Part shown: positions 41,512 through 50,278 of the stretch, piece by piece | Numbering within the stretch: the first letter of the stretch is position 1 | Layout: each line of letters opens with the position of its first letter | Assembly: GCF_020829665.1 (NCBI RefSeq) | Contig: NZ_JAIVFT010000013.1 | Coordinates: 1 to 64,000, forward strand | Direction of reading: 5' to 3' | Length of the DNA stretch: 64,000 nucleotides | DNA from: Nostoc sp. CHAB 5824 | GTDB lineage: Bacteria > Cyanobacteriota > Cyanobacteriia > Cyanobacteriales > Nostocaceae | Program-made: the position numbers and the translations under genes | The notes under the pieces: model-generated | The model's database searches: none | What the model was told of the DNA's origin: nothing | Seen by the model: the letters and a program-made list of their open reading frames with translations, nothing else

Positions 41512-42461
41512 TATTTTTTCTTCCCACCAAACAAACCACCGAACAAACCACCGCTACCAGATTTATCTGGTTGCTTATCTCCATTATTGGCGGATGAAGT
41601 CACCTTCTGATCACTAGGTTGTTGTCCTATAGCTCTATCTATTTTAGGTTTCCATTGCAGAGCCGTTTCGTCATTGGGGTCTAATTTGAGAGCATTGTCG
41701 AAGTGGATTTTTGCCATTTTTAGCTGATTTTGCTTCAAATACACCATTGCAATTAAGCTATGGCAGCGACTATTCTTAGGTTCTAGCTTTAGGGCATCTT
41801 GCAACTCTACTTTGGCTTGGGCAAATTGATTTTTGTCAATCAAAGATTGAGCGCGACGAATATACTGTTCTACAATCGAGTCTTCTTTTGGTGGCGCTGG
41901 TGGCGGTATGTTTTTTGCTGTATTTGACTGATGAGTGCCTGAGTTAACTTTGGGTTGAGCAGGTGGTGGCGGTGCGGATGCTTTACCCGCACTCCGCATT
42001 AAATACACTAAATTCAATTCACTAACTTGGGCAATGACTTGCAGTGCTTGCTCTAGAGAATCATATTGAGTTTCGCCGATTTTAGCGATCGCACTTCTAT
42101 AGAAATGATCGAGATTAGAGGCATTAGCTAATTGTTTAGCCAAGTCGGTGTTTAGAGTCACCGAAGTAGACTCTTGTATCAGGCGTTTGCCAATTTGCGA
42201 CAAAATTAAAGTATATTCTGTGCGAGTGCGATCGCCACACAGTTTTTCGTAAGCTGGGTTAACCAGCTTTGATAACAATTCGTTCCCTAGCTGTTTTTGA
42301 GCAGCACTTTCAGTAGAATTACTGTCTGGGTGCAAACGGCGGGCAATTTTGAGATAGCGTTTGCGAATTTCTTTGACATCCGCATCCACTGGAACGCACA
42401 AAATGGCGTGATGATCTACGAAATCATATTTAAATAGTCCACGATCTATTTTGAAAGACAT
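41511..42461 (-). CDS. DnaJ-domain TPR protein
   Basis: The protein is about 316 aa from the ATG at 42461 (a TTG upstream extends it by six codons). An N-terminal J domain (about 5-70) has the HPD motif in IARRLHPDSNS. A Pro-rich linker (ASAPPPPAQPKV) follows, then two to three TPRs (about 190-270) and a low-complexity C-terminus with Gly-Lys (GGLFGGLFGGKKK). It should stimulate a DnaK-type chaperone and bind clients via TPRs. It is coupled to hisZ by a one-base overlap. Confidence 0.87.
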   Translation of the reverse strand: MSFKIDRGLFKYDFVDHHAILCVPVDADVKEIRKRYLKIARRLHPDSNSTESAAQKQLGNELLSKLVNPAYEKLCGDRTRTEYTLILSQIGKRLIQESTSVTLNTDLAKQLANASNLDHFYRSAIAKIGETQYDSLEQALQVIAQVSELNLVYLMRSAGKASAPPPPAQPKVNSGTHQSNTAKNIPPPAPPKEDSIVEQYIRRAQSLIDKNQFAQAKVELQDALKLEPKNSRCHSLIAMVYLKQNQLKMAKIHFDNALKLDPNDETALQWKPKIDRAIGQQPSDQKVTSSANNGDKQPDKSGSGGLFGGLFGGKKK

Positions 42462-42535
42462 ATAGAGTTTTTGCACCAAAGGAGCAGTTAGATTCTTTTT
42501 AGTTTACCCAAAGTCTAAGGGAAAGCCCCCACGTG

Positions 42536-43348
42536 CTACACCCAGGCTGACAGCGGTGGAACTTGTAAAAGTTCGCTACTGAGGGAGTCGTGAATATAAC
42601 CATTTGTTGCGAGAATTCTACCTGACTCAATTTTGACAGGACTACCATCGTAGGCAGTGACTTTGCCCCCAGCTTCTTGTAACAAAATTATCCCGGCGGC
42701 AATATCCCAAGGAGAAAGCCCTCGTTCCCAGTAACCATCGACACGTCCACAGGCAACATACGCCAAATCTAGTGATGCGGAACCGCTACGTCTGACCCCT
42801 TGGGTAAGATGGGTGAGGTGACTAAATTCTGCGTAGTTGTTATCAGAGGTTTCGCGGCGATCGTAAGCAAATCCTGTAACTAGTAGGCTTTTATTCAGTT
42901 CAGGTGTTCCCGAAACCTTGATAGGGCGACGGTTACGCGTTGCCCCTAAGCCAGCAGCAGCACGGAATAGCTCATTGTGAAAAGGGTCATAAATCACACC
43001 AAGTTGTGGAACGCCATTAATTAACAGTCCAATGGAAACGGCAAAAAATGGGTATTGATGAGCATAGTTGGTTGTGCCATCGAGGGGATCTATTGCCCAA
43101 AGATATTCATTCTCTTGATTACCTAATTTCCCTGATTCTTCAGCAAGGATAGAGTGAGCGGGAAAGTGGCGGCGCAAAATTTCTAAAATCACTTCTTCTG
43201 AGGCTTTATCAGCAGCGGTGACTAAATCACCAGGGCGACCTTTTTCAACAATTGCGTCTTCTAATTTACCTAAGTAACCTTGCAAAATTACACCAGCAGC
43301 TAAGGCCGCTTCTGTAGCAATATCTAGAAAAATTTGTAGATTAGTCAT
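42536..43348 (-). CDS. Inositol monophosphatase family protein
   Basis: This 270-aa Mg-dependent phosphatase has the metal motifs EESG (about 67-70), WAIDPLDGTTNYAH (about 84-97) and SPWDIAAGIILLQEAGG (about 212). Length fits SuhB/IMPase members. Substrates may be inositol-1-phosphate, or NADP/PAP-type nucleotides in related proteins; sequence alone does not decide. The start ATG lies inside a heptanucleotide repeat (MTN... from ATGACTAAT). Downstream (minus strand) are the DnaJ and hisZ genes. Confidence 0.93.
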   Translation of the reverse strand: MTNLQIFLDIATEAALAAGVILQGYLGKLEDAIVEKGRPGDLVTAADKASEEVILEILRRHFPAHSILAEESGKLGNQENEYLWAIDPLDGTTNYAHQYPFFAVSIGLLINGVPQLGVIYDPFHNELFRAAAGLGATRNRRPIKVSGTPELNKSLLVTGFAYDRRETSDNNYAEFSHLTHLTQGVRRSGSASLDLAYVACGRVDGYWERGLSPWDIAAGIILLQEAGGKVTAYDGSPVKIESGRILATNGYIHDSLSSELLQVPPLSAWV

Positions 43349-43398
43349 TAGTCATTAGTCATTAGTCATTAGTCATTGGTCATTTGTCATTTGTCATT
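43342..43398. repeat. Heptamer repeat overlapping IMPase start
   Basis: Eight or so TCATTAG/TCATTGG/TCATTTG units. The gene's ATG at 43348 belongs to the last unit, giving an array of alternative ATGs upstream. Confidence 0.85.
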
Positions 43399-43465
43399 CG
43401 TTTTCTTCCTCTGCCTCTCCTTGCTTCCCCTGCTCCCTCATCCCCCATTCCCCACTCCCCACTCT

Positions 43466-44011
43466 TCAAAGATTTTGGCGGCGAAACTCGGCAGGAGTAA
43501 GGCGCATGGATTTTTCTGGATTCCAAATTCCCTGGCCCATGAGTCTAGCCCATTGTTGGGCACGTTCTAAACGCTGGTCATATTTGTGATTAGGCGATCG
43601 CCCAACAAACATTGCATTCCCTTGTTTCACTAATTCCTCATTCAACAACACCTTATTTTTCCACACATAAGCTAGAGTTCGCCCAATTTTGTCTTTTGCT
43701 TCTAAATCAAACTCCAGAATTACTGATTGTTCTGCACCACCAATTAGATTCTCTAACTGTTCTTTTGCTTCTTCCCCCCAAGGCCGCTGTCGCAAATCTG
43801 GTGCATCAATACCAACTAACCGCACTTGAGAAATCAAATTTGGTTGTTCAGCCATGCCTAAGACTTCCAAACTTTGCCCACTAACTATCCGCGCTACTTT
43901 TACCTGAGCCTCATTGTTTGGCAATTGGTTTTTACCTTGGCAACTCACCAAGAGTAATAAGCAAGCCAAAATCGCAATTTTTCGCACCCAATCACCAAGA
44001 CACACAGACAT
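43466..44011 (-). CDS. SNase-like thermonuclease lipoprotein
   Basis: This is 181 aa from the ATG at 44011. An open frame extends 64 codons further upstream, but that part is repeat-derived and would bury the signal peptide. The N-terminus has a lipobox (ILACLLLLVSCQG), so it is probably a lipoprotein. The nuclease fold shows VRLVGIDAPDLRQRPWGEEA and LAYVWKNKVLLNEELVKQGNA, with the family's Asp/Arg/Glu active-site context (IGRTLAYV). It would cleave DNA or RNA outside the cytoplasm. A hairpin with repeats lies upstream, then a ferredoxin gene. Confidence 0.86.
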   Translation of the reverse strand: MSVCLGDWVRKIAILACLLLLVSCQGKNQLPNNEAQVKVARIVSGQSLEVLGMAEQPNLISQVRLVGIDAPDLRQRPWGEEAKEQLENLIGGAEQSVILEFDLEAKDKIGRTLAYVWKNKVLLNEELVKQGNAMFVGRSPNHKYDQRLERAQQWARLMGQGIWNPEKSMRLTPAEFRRQNL

Positions 44012-44064
44012 TAGAATTTTTTCTATGATTGCCGCTACGCGATCGATGATTTTGAACAGAAGAT

Positions 44065-44094
44065 GCAGGAGGAATACTGCCTTTCGCCTCCTGC
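44065..44094. terminator. Hairpin GCAGGAGG/CCTCCTGC after ferredoxin gene
   Basis: An eight-base stem with a 14-nt loop lies between the 2Fe-2S ferredoxin and the nuclease gene (both minus strand). It may terminate the ferredoxin transcript; it is part of a larger repeated segment. Confidence 0.5.
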
Positions 44095-44192
44095 TGTAAC
44101 CAGAAGGAGGTTGGGTTTGAATCCCCCACTTCTTTAAGTTACTCTGGCTCAAATCAAGTTGATGAGCGAAACCTCCAGCCTTATTCAATTGT

Positions 44193-44561
44193 TTATTCCT
44201 CATCTAACGGTAAACCCGCTTTAACTTTTCCCCTAGCAAAATAGCGTCCAAATTGGAGTTCGTAGACTTCATCTTCGTCTTGTGTCTCCACCTCCAAGTC
44301 AGAACGGGGGTAACTCACACACAACAAGGCATAACCTTGCCGACGTAAATCTGGCGACAATCCGATCGCCTCCGGTTGATAAATTTCTCCCGATAACACC
44401 CTCACCGCACAAGTGGTGCAAGCCCCGTTACGGCAAGAAAACGGCAGTTCCACCCCTTGTTTTTCGGCAGTGTGCAAGATGTAGCGGTCTTCTGGGACTT
44501 GTAGGGTGTGTGTTTTGCCAGTGGCGCGATCGCGAACTCTAATTGTGTATGTACAAGACAT
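44193..44561 (-). CDS. Plant-type 2Fe-2S ferredoxin
   Basis: This 122-aa protein has the ferredoxin motif CRNGACTTCAVRV (Cys at about 43, 48 and 51) and a fourth Cys in YALLCVSYPRSD (about 81). The C-terminal ~25 residues after the fold (FGRYFARGKVKAGLPLDEE) are longer than in photosynthetic PetF. That tail suggests a PetF-like variant with a dedicated partner. Cytoplasmic electron transfer. Transcribed away from the tRNA-Ser. Confidence 0.93.
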   Translation of the reverse strand: MSCTYTIRVRDRATGKTHTLQVPEDRYILHTAEKQGVELPFSCRNGACTTCAVRVLSGEIYQPEAIGLSPDLRRQGYALLCVSYPRSDLEVETQDEDEVYELQFGRYFARGKVKAGLPLDEE

Positions 44562-44667
44562 TTGGATTTGCGTTTTAGGATTGGGACTTTCAGATTCAAT
44601 CTAAAATATCTTTCTTTATCTTTGCATTTTCTGGGATTCTATAGTATGATCGTAACTTGTGGCAGCT

Positions 44668-44752
44668 GGAGAGGTGGCCGAGCGGTTTAAGGCGCAGACC
44701 TGGAAAGTCTGTTTAGGGCAACTTAACGAGGGTTCGAATCCCTCCCTCTCCG
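44668..44752 (+). tRNA. tRNA-Ser (anticodon GGA)
   Basis: The acceptor GGAGAGG pairs with CCTCTCC; discriminator G at 44752. The anticodon stem CAGAC/GTCTG encloses CTGGAAA, giving GGA (reads UCC/UCU). A long variable arm (about TTAGGGCAACTTAAC) is typical of a type II tRNA, and GGTTCGAATCC forms the T arm. CCA is not encoded. No intron. Confidence 0.97.
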
Positions 44753-45016
44753 TTCTCAAACTTAGTCTAAATATATAGTTTGAACTAGACTTATATAAAT
44801 AGTCTGGCTCATCAAATAGTAGAATATTGCCAAATATATTCTTAAAATTTGTTTTGAAAGTCCGTTAGCGTAACCTTTAACATACGGCTGTTACCTCTAC
44901 TCGATTAAATATACTTTGCCACCATAGCCAATACCTTGTATTCTGTTTTGTGAGCCTGACGATGTTATGAAAAAATATCATCGCTAAAATCTGCTAACTT
45001 TAGCACAAGGTTTGCA

Positions 45017-45466
45017 ATGAGAAGAGAAAAAATTTTCGGCACACTTCTTGGAGCAATACTATTACTTGGTTCCTTACCTTTTATAGCAGTTGCCCAGACT
45101 GAGCCTGACGCAGTTCCATCTAAAATTAATGGCAGCACTACCCAAGCTAAAACAGTAGTTGCACGTATTTGGCGTGGTCAAACACTCACGAATAAAGCAG
45201 ACGAATATTATAAATATTTAACTGAAGCTGGAATCAAGAAAATCCAATCGATTCCTGGTAATCTAGGAGCGCAAGTATTCCGTCGTACTGATGGCACAAT
45301 TACAGAGTTTACTGTCATCTCTTATTGGAATTCAAGGGATGCTATTCGTGCCTTTGCTGGCAATGACATTGAAAAAGTACACCCTCTACCCAAAGATAAC
45401 CAGTATCTGATTGAACCAGAAACTAAGGTTAAACATTTTGATGTCTTGCTAGATCAGCGCCAATAA
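45017..45466 (+). CDS. Exported ABM-like (antibiotic biosynthesis monooxygenase fold) protein
   Basis: This 149-aa protein has a signal peptide (LLGAILLLGSLPFIAVAQT, cleavage likely near residue 27). A dimeric alpha/beta-barrel domain (about 45-140) follows: VVARIWRGQTLTNKADEYYK ... GNLGAQVFRRT ... TVISYWNSRDAIRAFAG. This is the fold of small cofactor-free monooxygenases and haem-degrading relatives, but a catalytic residue set is not recognisable. The role is unknown. Repeat-rich DNA follows. Confidence 0.7.
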   Translation: MRREKIFGTLLGAILLLGSLPFIAVAQTEPDAVPSKINGSTTQAKTVVARIWRGQTLTNKADEYYKYLTEAGIKKIQSIPGNLGAQVFRRTDGTITEFTVISYWNSRDAIRAFAGNDIEKVHPLPKDNQYLIEPETKVKHFDVLLDQRQ

Positions 45467-45839
45467 TTATCAAAAAAGTGAACAGTCACTTCCTAAGTTC
45501 GTTGACCGCTGACGGTTAACTCTCAACAGTCAACAGTCAACAGCCAACACGAAAAGATGTGCAAGTTAAATGCGCGACAGCTTATCATCATTAGTGCAAG
45601 AATGCGTATACCTCAAAATGGTTTGAATCTTTCTTCACTCTCAGCAAATAAGTAAGCTATTTCTGCACTATTGCTAAGTGTTAAATAAAATACACAATCT
45701 AGCGGGAAGTAACATTTGTTTATTTTTGACTCATAATTGAGCAATTTTGTCAATTCGCCAAACTCCTACTTCAGTATGGCGACAGCCTGATGAACGGATC
45801 AGGTAAATTAAGATAAGTAAAGAAAACGTTGTGAACTAA
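45467..45839. other. Spacer with dispersed repeat, copy 2
   Basis: At 45497-45595 CAACAGT-type heptamers are followed by GATGTGCAAGTTAAATGCG-CGACAGCTTAT, matching the 38521-38620 repeat. The remainder probably contains the promoter of the HEAT-repeat gene; no gene is seen. Confidence 0.65.
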
Positions 45840-46520
45840 ATGACAACTCTAAGCTTACAAGAAATTTCTACTCAGTTAGAAAGTCCGAATTTACGCGATC
45901 GCATGGTAGCTCTGGCCAATCTGCGTCATGTGTCGCCTGAGGATGCAGTCCCTTTGATTAAAAAGGTACTAGATGACGAATCTTTGCAACTGCGATCGAT
46001 GGCAGTATTCGCTCTTGGAATCAAACCGACGCCAGAATGTTATTCAATTTTGGTAAGAATTCTTGAAAATGACCCCGATTATGGTATACGCGCTGATGCC
46101 GCCGGTGCTTTAGGATATTTGGGTGATGCCAGAGCCTTTGAGGTGCTTTCACGGGCATTTTATGAAGATACTGATTGGCTAGTACGCTTTAGTGCAGCCG
46201 TTTCTTTAGGTAACATTAAAGATCCTCGTGCCCATCAAGTTCTTATTCAGGCATTGGATAGCAAAGAAGTAGTATTGCAACAAGCTGCAATCTCTGCACT
46301 GGGAGAAATTCAAGACATTGAGTCTGTCGATCAGATCCTGCGCTTCGCTCAATCAGATGATTGGTTAATCAGGCAGCGTTTGGCAGAAGCTTTGGGTAAT
46401 CTTCCTACTCCCAAGAGTGTCTCAGCTTTAAAATACCTGGAAAAAGACAATCATTTCAACGTTGCTGAGGCAGCCAGGATTGGCCTCAAGAAGCTTGAGG
46501 AAATAGACAATCAAGCTTAA
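45840..46520 (+). CDS. HEAT-repeat protein next to cpcS lyase
   Basis: This 226-aa protein is built of about six HEAT-like repeats with the phycobilin-lyase/NblB type pattern (LRSMAVFALGIKPTPECYSI, IRADAAGALGYLGDARAF, VRFSAAVSLGNIKDPRAH, LQQAAISALGEIQDIESV). It has no signal or membrane segment. Proteins of this kind include CpcE/F-type lyase relatives and NblB, which is involved in phycobilisome breakdown. The neighbour 76 bp downstream is a CpcS lyase, so a role in phycobilisome biogenesis or turnover is plausible. The exact activity is not determinable. Confidence 0.85.
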   Translation: MTTLSLQEISTQLESPNLRDRMVALANLRHVSPEDAVPLIKKVLDDESLQLRSMAVFALGIKPTPECYSILVRILENDPDYGIRADAAGALGYLGDARAFEVLSRAFYEDTDWLVRFSAAVSLGNIKDPRAHQVLIQALDSKEVVLQQAAISALGEIQDIESVDQILRFAQSDDWLIRQRLAEALGNLPTPKSVSALKYLEKDNHFNVAEAARIGLKKLEEIDNQA

Positions 46521-46595
46521 TATTAAAGTTTCCTGCTACCTTTTAATAATAATTAAGTGGGAATTTTAGCATTTTGATGCAGGGTAATTTTATTT

Positions 46596-47162
46596 ATGAA
46601 TATTGAAGAGTTTTTTCAGTTAAGTGCTGGTAAATGGTTTTCTCATCGTACTAGTCAACATTTAGCTTTTAACCAATCTGAAAATACCAAGTCAGACATC
46701 ATCATTGAGACGCTGGCAGTCGATGATCCAGAAGCGATCAAAATTTGTCAACAGTACGAAATTAATCCTAATTCCGCCTCTTGTGCTGCCAAAATTACCT
46801 GGAACGGCACAATGGAAAAGGATCAAGGAAAACATAGTGGTTCAACTGTGTTAGTTTCTGTAACTGATGCAGATAATCCGGCTGAAGGTAAGTTACTGCG
46901 GGAAATGGTTGATGCCGACAAAATTCCAGTTGCCGGACACTATAAATTTGATAGTGATGGTGCTTTAATCCTAACTATAGAGGATGAAACCATGTGGTCA
47001 GAGGAGCGTCTGTGGTTTGCTAGCCCCAATTTGCGAATGCGGGTAAATGTCCTCAAGAGTTTTGGTGAATTTAGTATTACTTCCTTCACTTCTGAGATTC
47101 GCATGGGTGGCTTTCCACCAGCTGCGAAGGCTTCCGAGGCGGCTAATTCAGTATCGAATTAG
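46596..47162 (+). CDS. cpcS: CpcS/CpeS-type phycobilin lyase
   Basis: This 188-aa member of the S-type bilin lyases is a lipocalin-like beta barrel. The start MNIEEFFQLSAGKWFSHRTS is characteristic of the CpcS-III group, as are TWNGTMEKDQG and RLWFASPNLRMRVNVLKSFG. These enzymes attach phycocyanobilin to Cys-82-equivalent sites of phycobiliprotein subunits. Length matches the family. It follows the HEAT-repeat gene in the same direction and may form a two-gene operon. Confidence 0.9.
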   Translation: MNIEEFFQLSAGKWFSHRTSQHLAFNQSENTKSDIIIETLAVDDPEAIKICQQYEINPNSASCAAKITWNGTMEKDQGKHSGSTVLVSVTDADNPAEGKLLREMVDADKIPVAGHYKFDSDGALILTIEDETMWSEERLWFASPNLRMRVNVLKSFGEFSITSFTSEIRMGGFPPAAKASEAANSVSN

Positions 47163-47174
47163 TTTTGTAGTTTT

Positions 47175-47250
47175 GTCGGGTGTGTTACGCAGGCTAACGC
47201 ACCATCCTAATTTTTAAGTGCGTTAGGACTCATGTCTATAACGCACCCTT
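47175..47250. repeat. Palindromic GGGTGTGTTACG...AACGCACCC repeat
   Basis: GGGTGTGTTACG and GTGCGTTAGG units pair with CTAACGCACC and ATAACGCACCC, as in dispersed cyanobacterial palindromes, between convergent cpcS and the site-2 protease gene. It may act as a bidirectional terminator. Confidence 0.65.
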
Positions 47251-47347
47251 GTATATTAGAAGAAGTTCAAATAACAAAATACCAAGCTTTGGTTAATTCC
47301 AAAGTTGGGAAAAAGTTTCGATATATTTCTCTTTGCATTGATACTTT

Positions 47348-48868
47348 TTAAATTTGCAAAAAGTTAGCGATCGCCTGCGGTAGTGGCAAAATAATTACAA
47401 TCAACAAAGCCATTGCCAGTAATCCCCAAATGTCACGTTTGTTATCCAATTCAGTGACATCATTCAGTGCAGGTTCATCAATCAAGGGCATAAATAATAA
47501 GATAATCGCCCACACCAAAAATTCTTCTCTTACTAAAGAAAGTAATAACAAGAGTAAGCGAGCAATTTGACCAATTACGATCGCAGTTCGTTGTCCAAAC
47601 ATCGCATGGACAATGTGACCGCCATCTAGCTGTCCCACAGGCATTAAATTTAAGGCTGTGACAATTAGTCCTAAAAAACCAGCTACTGCAACTGGATGCA
47701 AATCAAGGGCTGATTGTGCTGTTAACTGACTACCCAAAGCTAACTTCGAGAGTAGCGCTAGTAAGATGGAATACTTGGGATTAAGGGCATCAGGATTTAA
47801 AAGTCGGGTTTTTTCAGTGATGGAAACCACGTCAGAATGAGCCAAGCCCCAAATTAGTAATGGCAAAGTCACGACAAAGCCTGCAATTGGCCCAGCGATA
47901 CTAATGTCAAATAAGGCCTTGCGGTTGGGAATAGGACTACGCATCTGAATAAATGCACCAAAAGTTCCCAAGAAGAAAGGTATGGGAATAAAGTAAGGCA
48001 ATGTCGAGCGAATCTTGTAAAATTTAGCTGTCAAATAATGCCCAAGTTCGTGAATGCCCAAAATAGTCATCAATCCTAAAGCATAAGGCAATCCCTTGAA
48101 TAGAACATCTGGGTTAGATAGAACTTTGAACAAAGAGCCAATTTCCCATAGAGGCGGAAGAGAAACACCAGCAATTTCTATCCCCACCAAGGTAGTAGTT
48201 AGCAAAGTAGCTACTAGTAGTAGAAGTGCCAATCCTGGTCGAGTTAACCGTTCCTGGTCGCGTCGTGGTGTATTTCTCTCTTTAGCAGCTTGAACGTTGG
48301 GAACCAGCACAAAGAAAGGTTTGCCATTAAAACCTTCTTGAAAGATCAGTAGGAAGCGATCGCCAAATTGTGCTTCAATATTACTCTTAATCTGCTGGTA
48401 GGCGTTGCTGGCTTTAGTTCGCAACTGACCACGGCAAATCACGGCTTGTGGTCGATACTCAATATTTTGAACGTAGTATACAGACCAAGGAAAACAATTT
48501 CGTAGTTGAGTTTCTTCCGTTGGCTCAATGGGACGCACTATTGGTTCTGCTACCGGCTGGATAGTCGGCTGTGAGTCTGAGGCTTGGGCTTGGGTTTCGG
48601 CCTGTGTATCTCTTGGCGCTCGACGCCCCCATTGAAACAACGTCCAGTACAACAGTGTGGAGACAAATAACGACCAAATAATCAATGCTGGCGGCGGCGG
48701 TTGTTTCGCCCCGTACATCAGCGTCCATCCACTCAACAAAAATGCTGGTGTCATCAAAACCAGCCACAACAACCATACTGGCGTCCGGGTGATGTGAGCG
48801 ACGCTATGCTGCACCATTAGATAAGTAGCTAGCCCCAGTAGGAGGATAAACAGAAACCAAAATGCCAT
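47348..48868 (-). CDS. Site-2 protease family metalloprotease (EGY-type)
   Basis: This is about 506 aa from the ATG at 48868; an ATG at 48919 adds 17 residues. Two membrane helices at the N-terminus, a hydrophilic region (about 85-205) and about six helices follow. The zinc motif is HELGH (His273, Glu274, His277, in LGIHELGHYLTAKF) and the second motif LDGGH lies near residue 415. This is the M50 arrangement of EGY1-like chloroplast/cyanobacterial proteases. It would cleave membrane proteins within the bilayer. No rhomboid, sigma or anti-sigma partner is adjacent. Confidence 0.9.
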   Translation of the reverse strand: MAFWFLFILLLGLATYLMVQHSVAHITRTPVWLLWLVLMTPAFLLSGWTLMYGAKQPPPPALIIWSLFVSTLLYWTLFQWGRRAPRDTQAETQAQASDSQPTIQPVAEPIVRPIEPTEETQLRNCFPWSVYYVQNIEYRPQAVICRGQLRTKASNAYQQIKSNIEAQFGDRFLLIFQEGFNGKPFFVLVPNVQAAKERNTPRRDQERLTRPGLALLLLVATLLTTTLVGIEIAGVSLPPLWEIGSLFKVLSNPDVLFKGLPYALGLMTILGIHELGHYLTAKFYKIRSTLPYFIPIPFFLGTFGAFIQMRSPIPNRKALFDISIAGPIAGFVVTLPLLIWGLAHSDVVSITEKTRLLNPDALNPKYSILLALLSKLALGSQLTAQSALDLHPVAVAGFLGLIVTALNLMPVGQLDGGHIVHAMFGQRTAIVIGQIARLLLLLLSLVREEFLVWAIILLFMPLIDEPALNDVTELDNKRDIWGLLAMALLIVIILPLPQAIANFLQI

Positions 48869-49133
48869 ATTATCTTCAGTAATTTTGATAGAACGCCCCA
48901 CCAGTAGCTTCAGCACCATAGCATTAACTACAAGGCAGACCTCAAGTCCTCATTTTTTCACAGCGGTTAACAGGGGACTGGGTATTGGGGAAGAAATTCT
49001 TTTAAGATTTGGTTGGCGTACCAATCTCCATTCAAATCTTTCCAGTTCCTAGTCCCCAATCCCCAGTTCAATCTTTAGAATTTCCACACTGCAACCAGAT
49101 TGTCCACAACTCCTCTGTTTCGGCTCTTTTATC

Positions 49134-49871
49134 ATGTACCCTTTACCACAAGTGCCAAGTCATACTACAACTAAGCCACCACGGGCTGTCTTCCGTGACG
49201 AAGTTCTTAGCGGAGGTTCTCTGCAATCGAACTTCGCACAAGAGAGCATTTTTGCTTTTCCACCCAATCGGGACACATTAGGGGGAACCTCTTATCTTAT
49301 TGTAAGAAATGAAGGCAATATCCTCATAGATTGCCCTGCTCTAGACCAAACAAATCAAGATTTTTTAGAAGCGCATGGAGGCGTGCGTTGGTTATTTATC
49401 ACCCATCGAGGCGCTATTGGCAAAACTGCTGAAATCCAGCAAATCTTTAGCTGCGAGGTGCTGATTCAAGAGCAAGAAGCTTATTTATTACCAGGCTTAA
49501 CCTTAACTACCTTTAGTCACGATTTTACACTTGATGCATCAACACAAGTGATTTGGACACCAGGTCATTCTCCCGGCTCATCTTGCCTATACTACAGTGA
49601 ACTTGGAGGTATATTGTTTTCTGGTCGCCATTTAGTCCCTAATCAGCAGGGTAAACCAGTACCATTACGGACAGCCAAAACCTTTCACTGGCCCCGACAA
49701 GTTAAGAGTCTTCGTTTATTATTAGAACGTTTTACACCAGAAACTCTCAGATACATTTGTCCGGGAGCTAATACAGGCTTTCTCAGAGGCAAGCGTTTCA
49801 TAGATCAGGCTTATCAACACCTCGCTTCTCTCGATTTACCAGCTTTGCTGCGGATACAGCCCCTACTTTAG
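49134..49871 (+). CDS. MBL-fold metallo-hydrolase
   Basis: This 245-aa protein belongs to the metallo-beta-lactamase fold. NILIDCPALDQ, WLFITHRGAIG and WTPGHSPGSSCLYY are the usual strand/metal regions. The first HxHxDH motif is reduced to THRGAIG, so metal binding may be incomplete and the protein may be non-catalytic. Residues of about 22-38 (FRDEVLSGGSLQSNFAQ) look inserted relative to the fold and coincide with an inverted repeat (49199-49236) in the DNA. The function is unknown. Confidence 0.78.
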   Translation: MYPLPQVPSHTTTKPPRAVFRDEVLSGGSLQSNFAQESIFAFPPNRDTLGGTSYLIVRNEGNILIDCPALDQTNQDFLEAHGGVRWLFITHRGAIGKTAEIQQIFSCEVLIQEQEAYLLPGLTLTTFSHDFTLDASTQVIWTPGHSPGSSCLYYSELGGILFSGRHLVPNQQGKPVPLRTAKTFHWPRQVKSLRLLLERFTPETLRYICPGANTGFLRGKRFIDQAYQHLASLDLPALLRIQPLL

Positions 49872-49916
49872 AGGCAGGGGGCAGGGGAGGTGAATATTAA
49901 AGACTCATTCATGAGT

Positions 49917-50233
49917 ATCAAAGACTCGTTGACGGAGTTCAGAGGTGGATTCATCCAGTTCAAAGACTCGTTGACGGAGTTCAGAGGTGGATTCATCCAG
50001 TTCAAATACTCGTTAACGGAGTTCAGAGGTGGATTCATCCAGTTCAAAGACTCGTTAACGGAGTTCAGAGGTGGATTTATCCAGTTCAAAGACTCGTTAA
50101 CGGAGTTCAGAGGTGGATTCATCTAGTTCAAAGACTCGTTAACGGAGTTCAGAGGTGGATTCATCCAGATCAAAGACTCGTTGACGGAGTTCAGAGGTGG
50201 ATTCATCTAGTTCAAATACTCGTTGACGGAGTT
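49917..50233. repeat. 42-bp tandem repeat, about 7.5 copies
   Basis: The unit starts TTCAAAGACTCGTTGACGGA and continues GTTCAGAGGTGGATTCATCCAG. Copies begin at 49917, 49959, 50001, 50043, 50085, 50127, 50169 and 50211 (partial). They differ at only a few positions (T/A in GTTGAC/GTTAAC, AGACT/ATACT, CCAG/CTAG). The period is 14 codons, and both strands are open over most of it, giving SLTEFRGGFIQFKD on plus and NPPLNSVNESLNWM on minus. Confidence 0.95.
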
Positions 50234-50278
50234 TTGATACTACTTTGGGAAGTTATTAAAAAGCGATCGCCACATCTA

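Noticed and set aside
44012..44203. N-terminal extension of the SNase-like lipoprotein
   Set aside because: The 64 codons come from repeat DNA and would place the lipoprotein signal internally; the ATG at 44011 fits much better.
49868..50126. Two overlapping opposite-strand open frames across the 42-bp repeat
   Set aside because: They arise from stop-free repeat units on both strands, lack ribosome binding sites and are not supported as genes; recorded as a repeat and a finding instead.
49917..50233. CRISPR-like array
   Set aside because: The units are contiguous identical 42-mers with no unique spacers.
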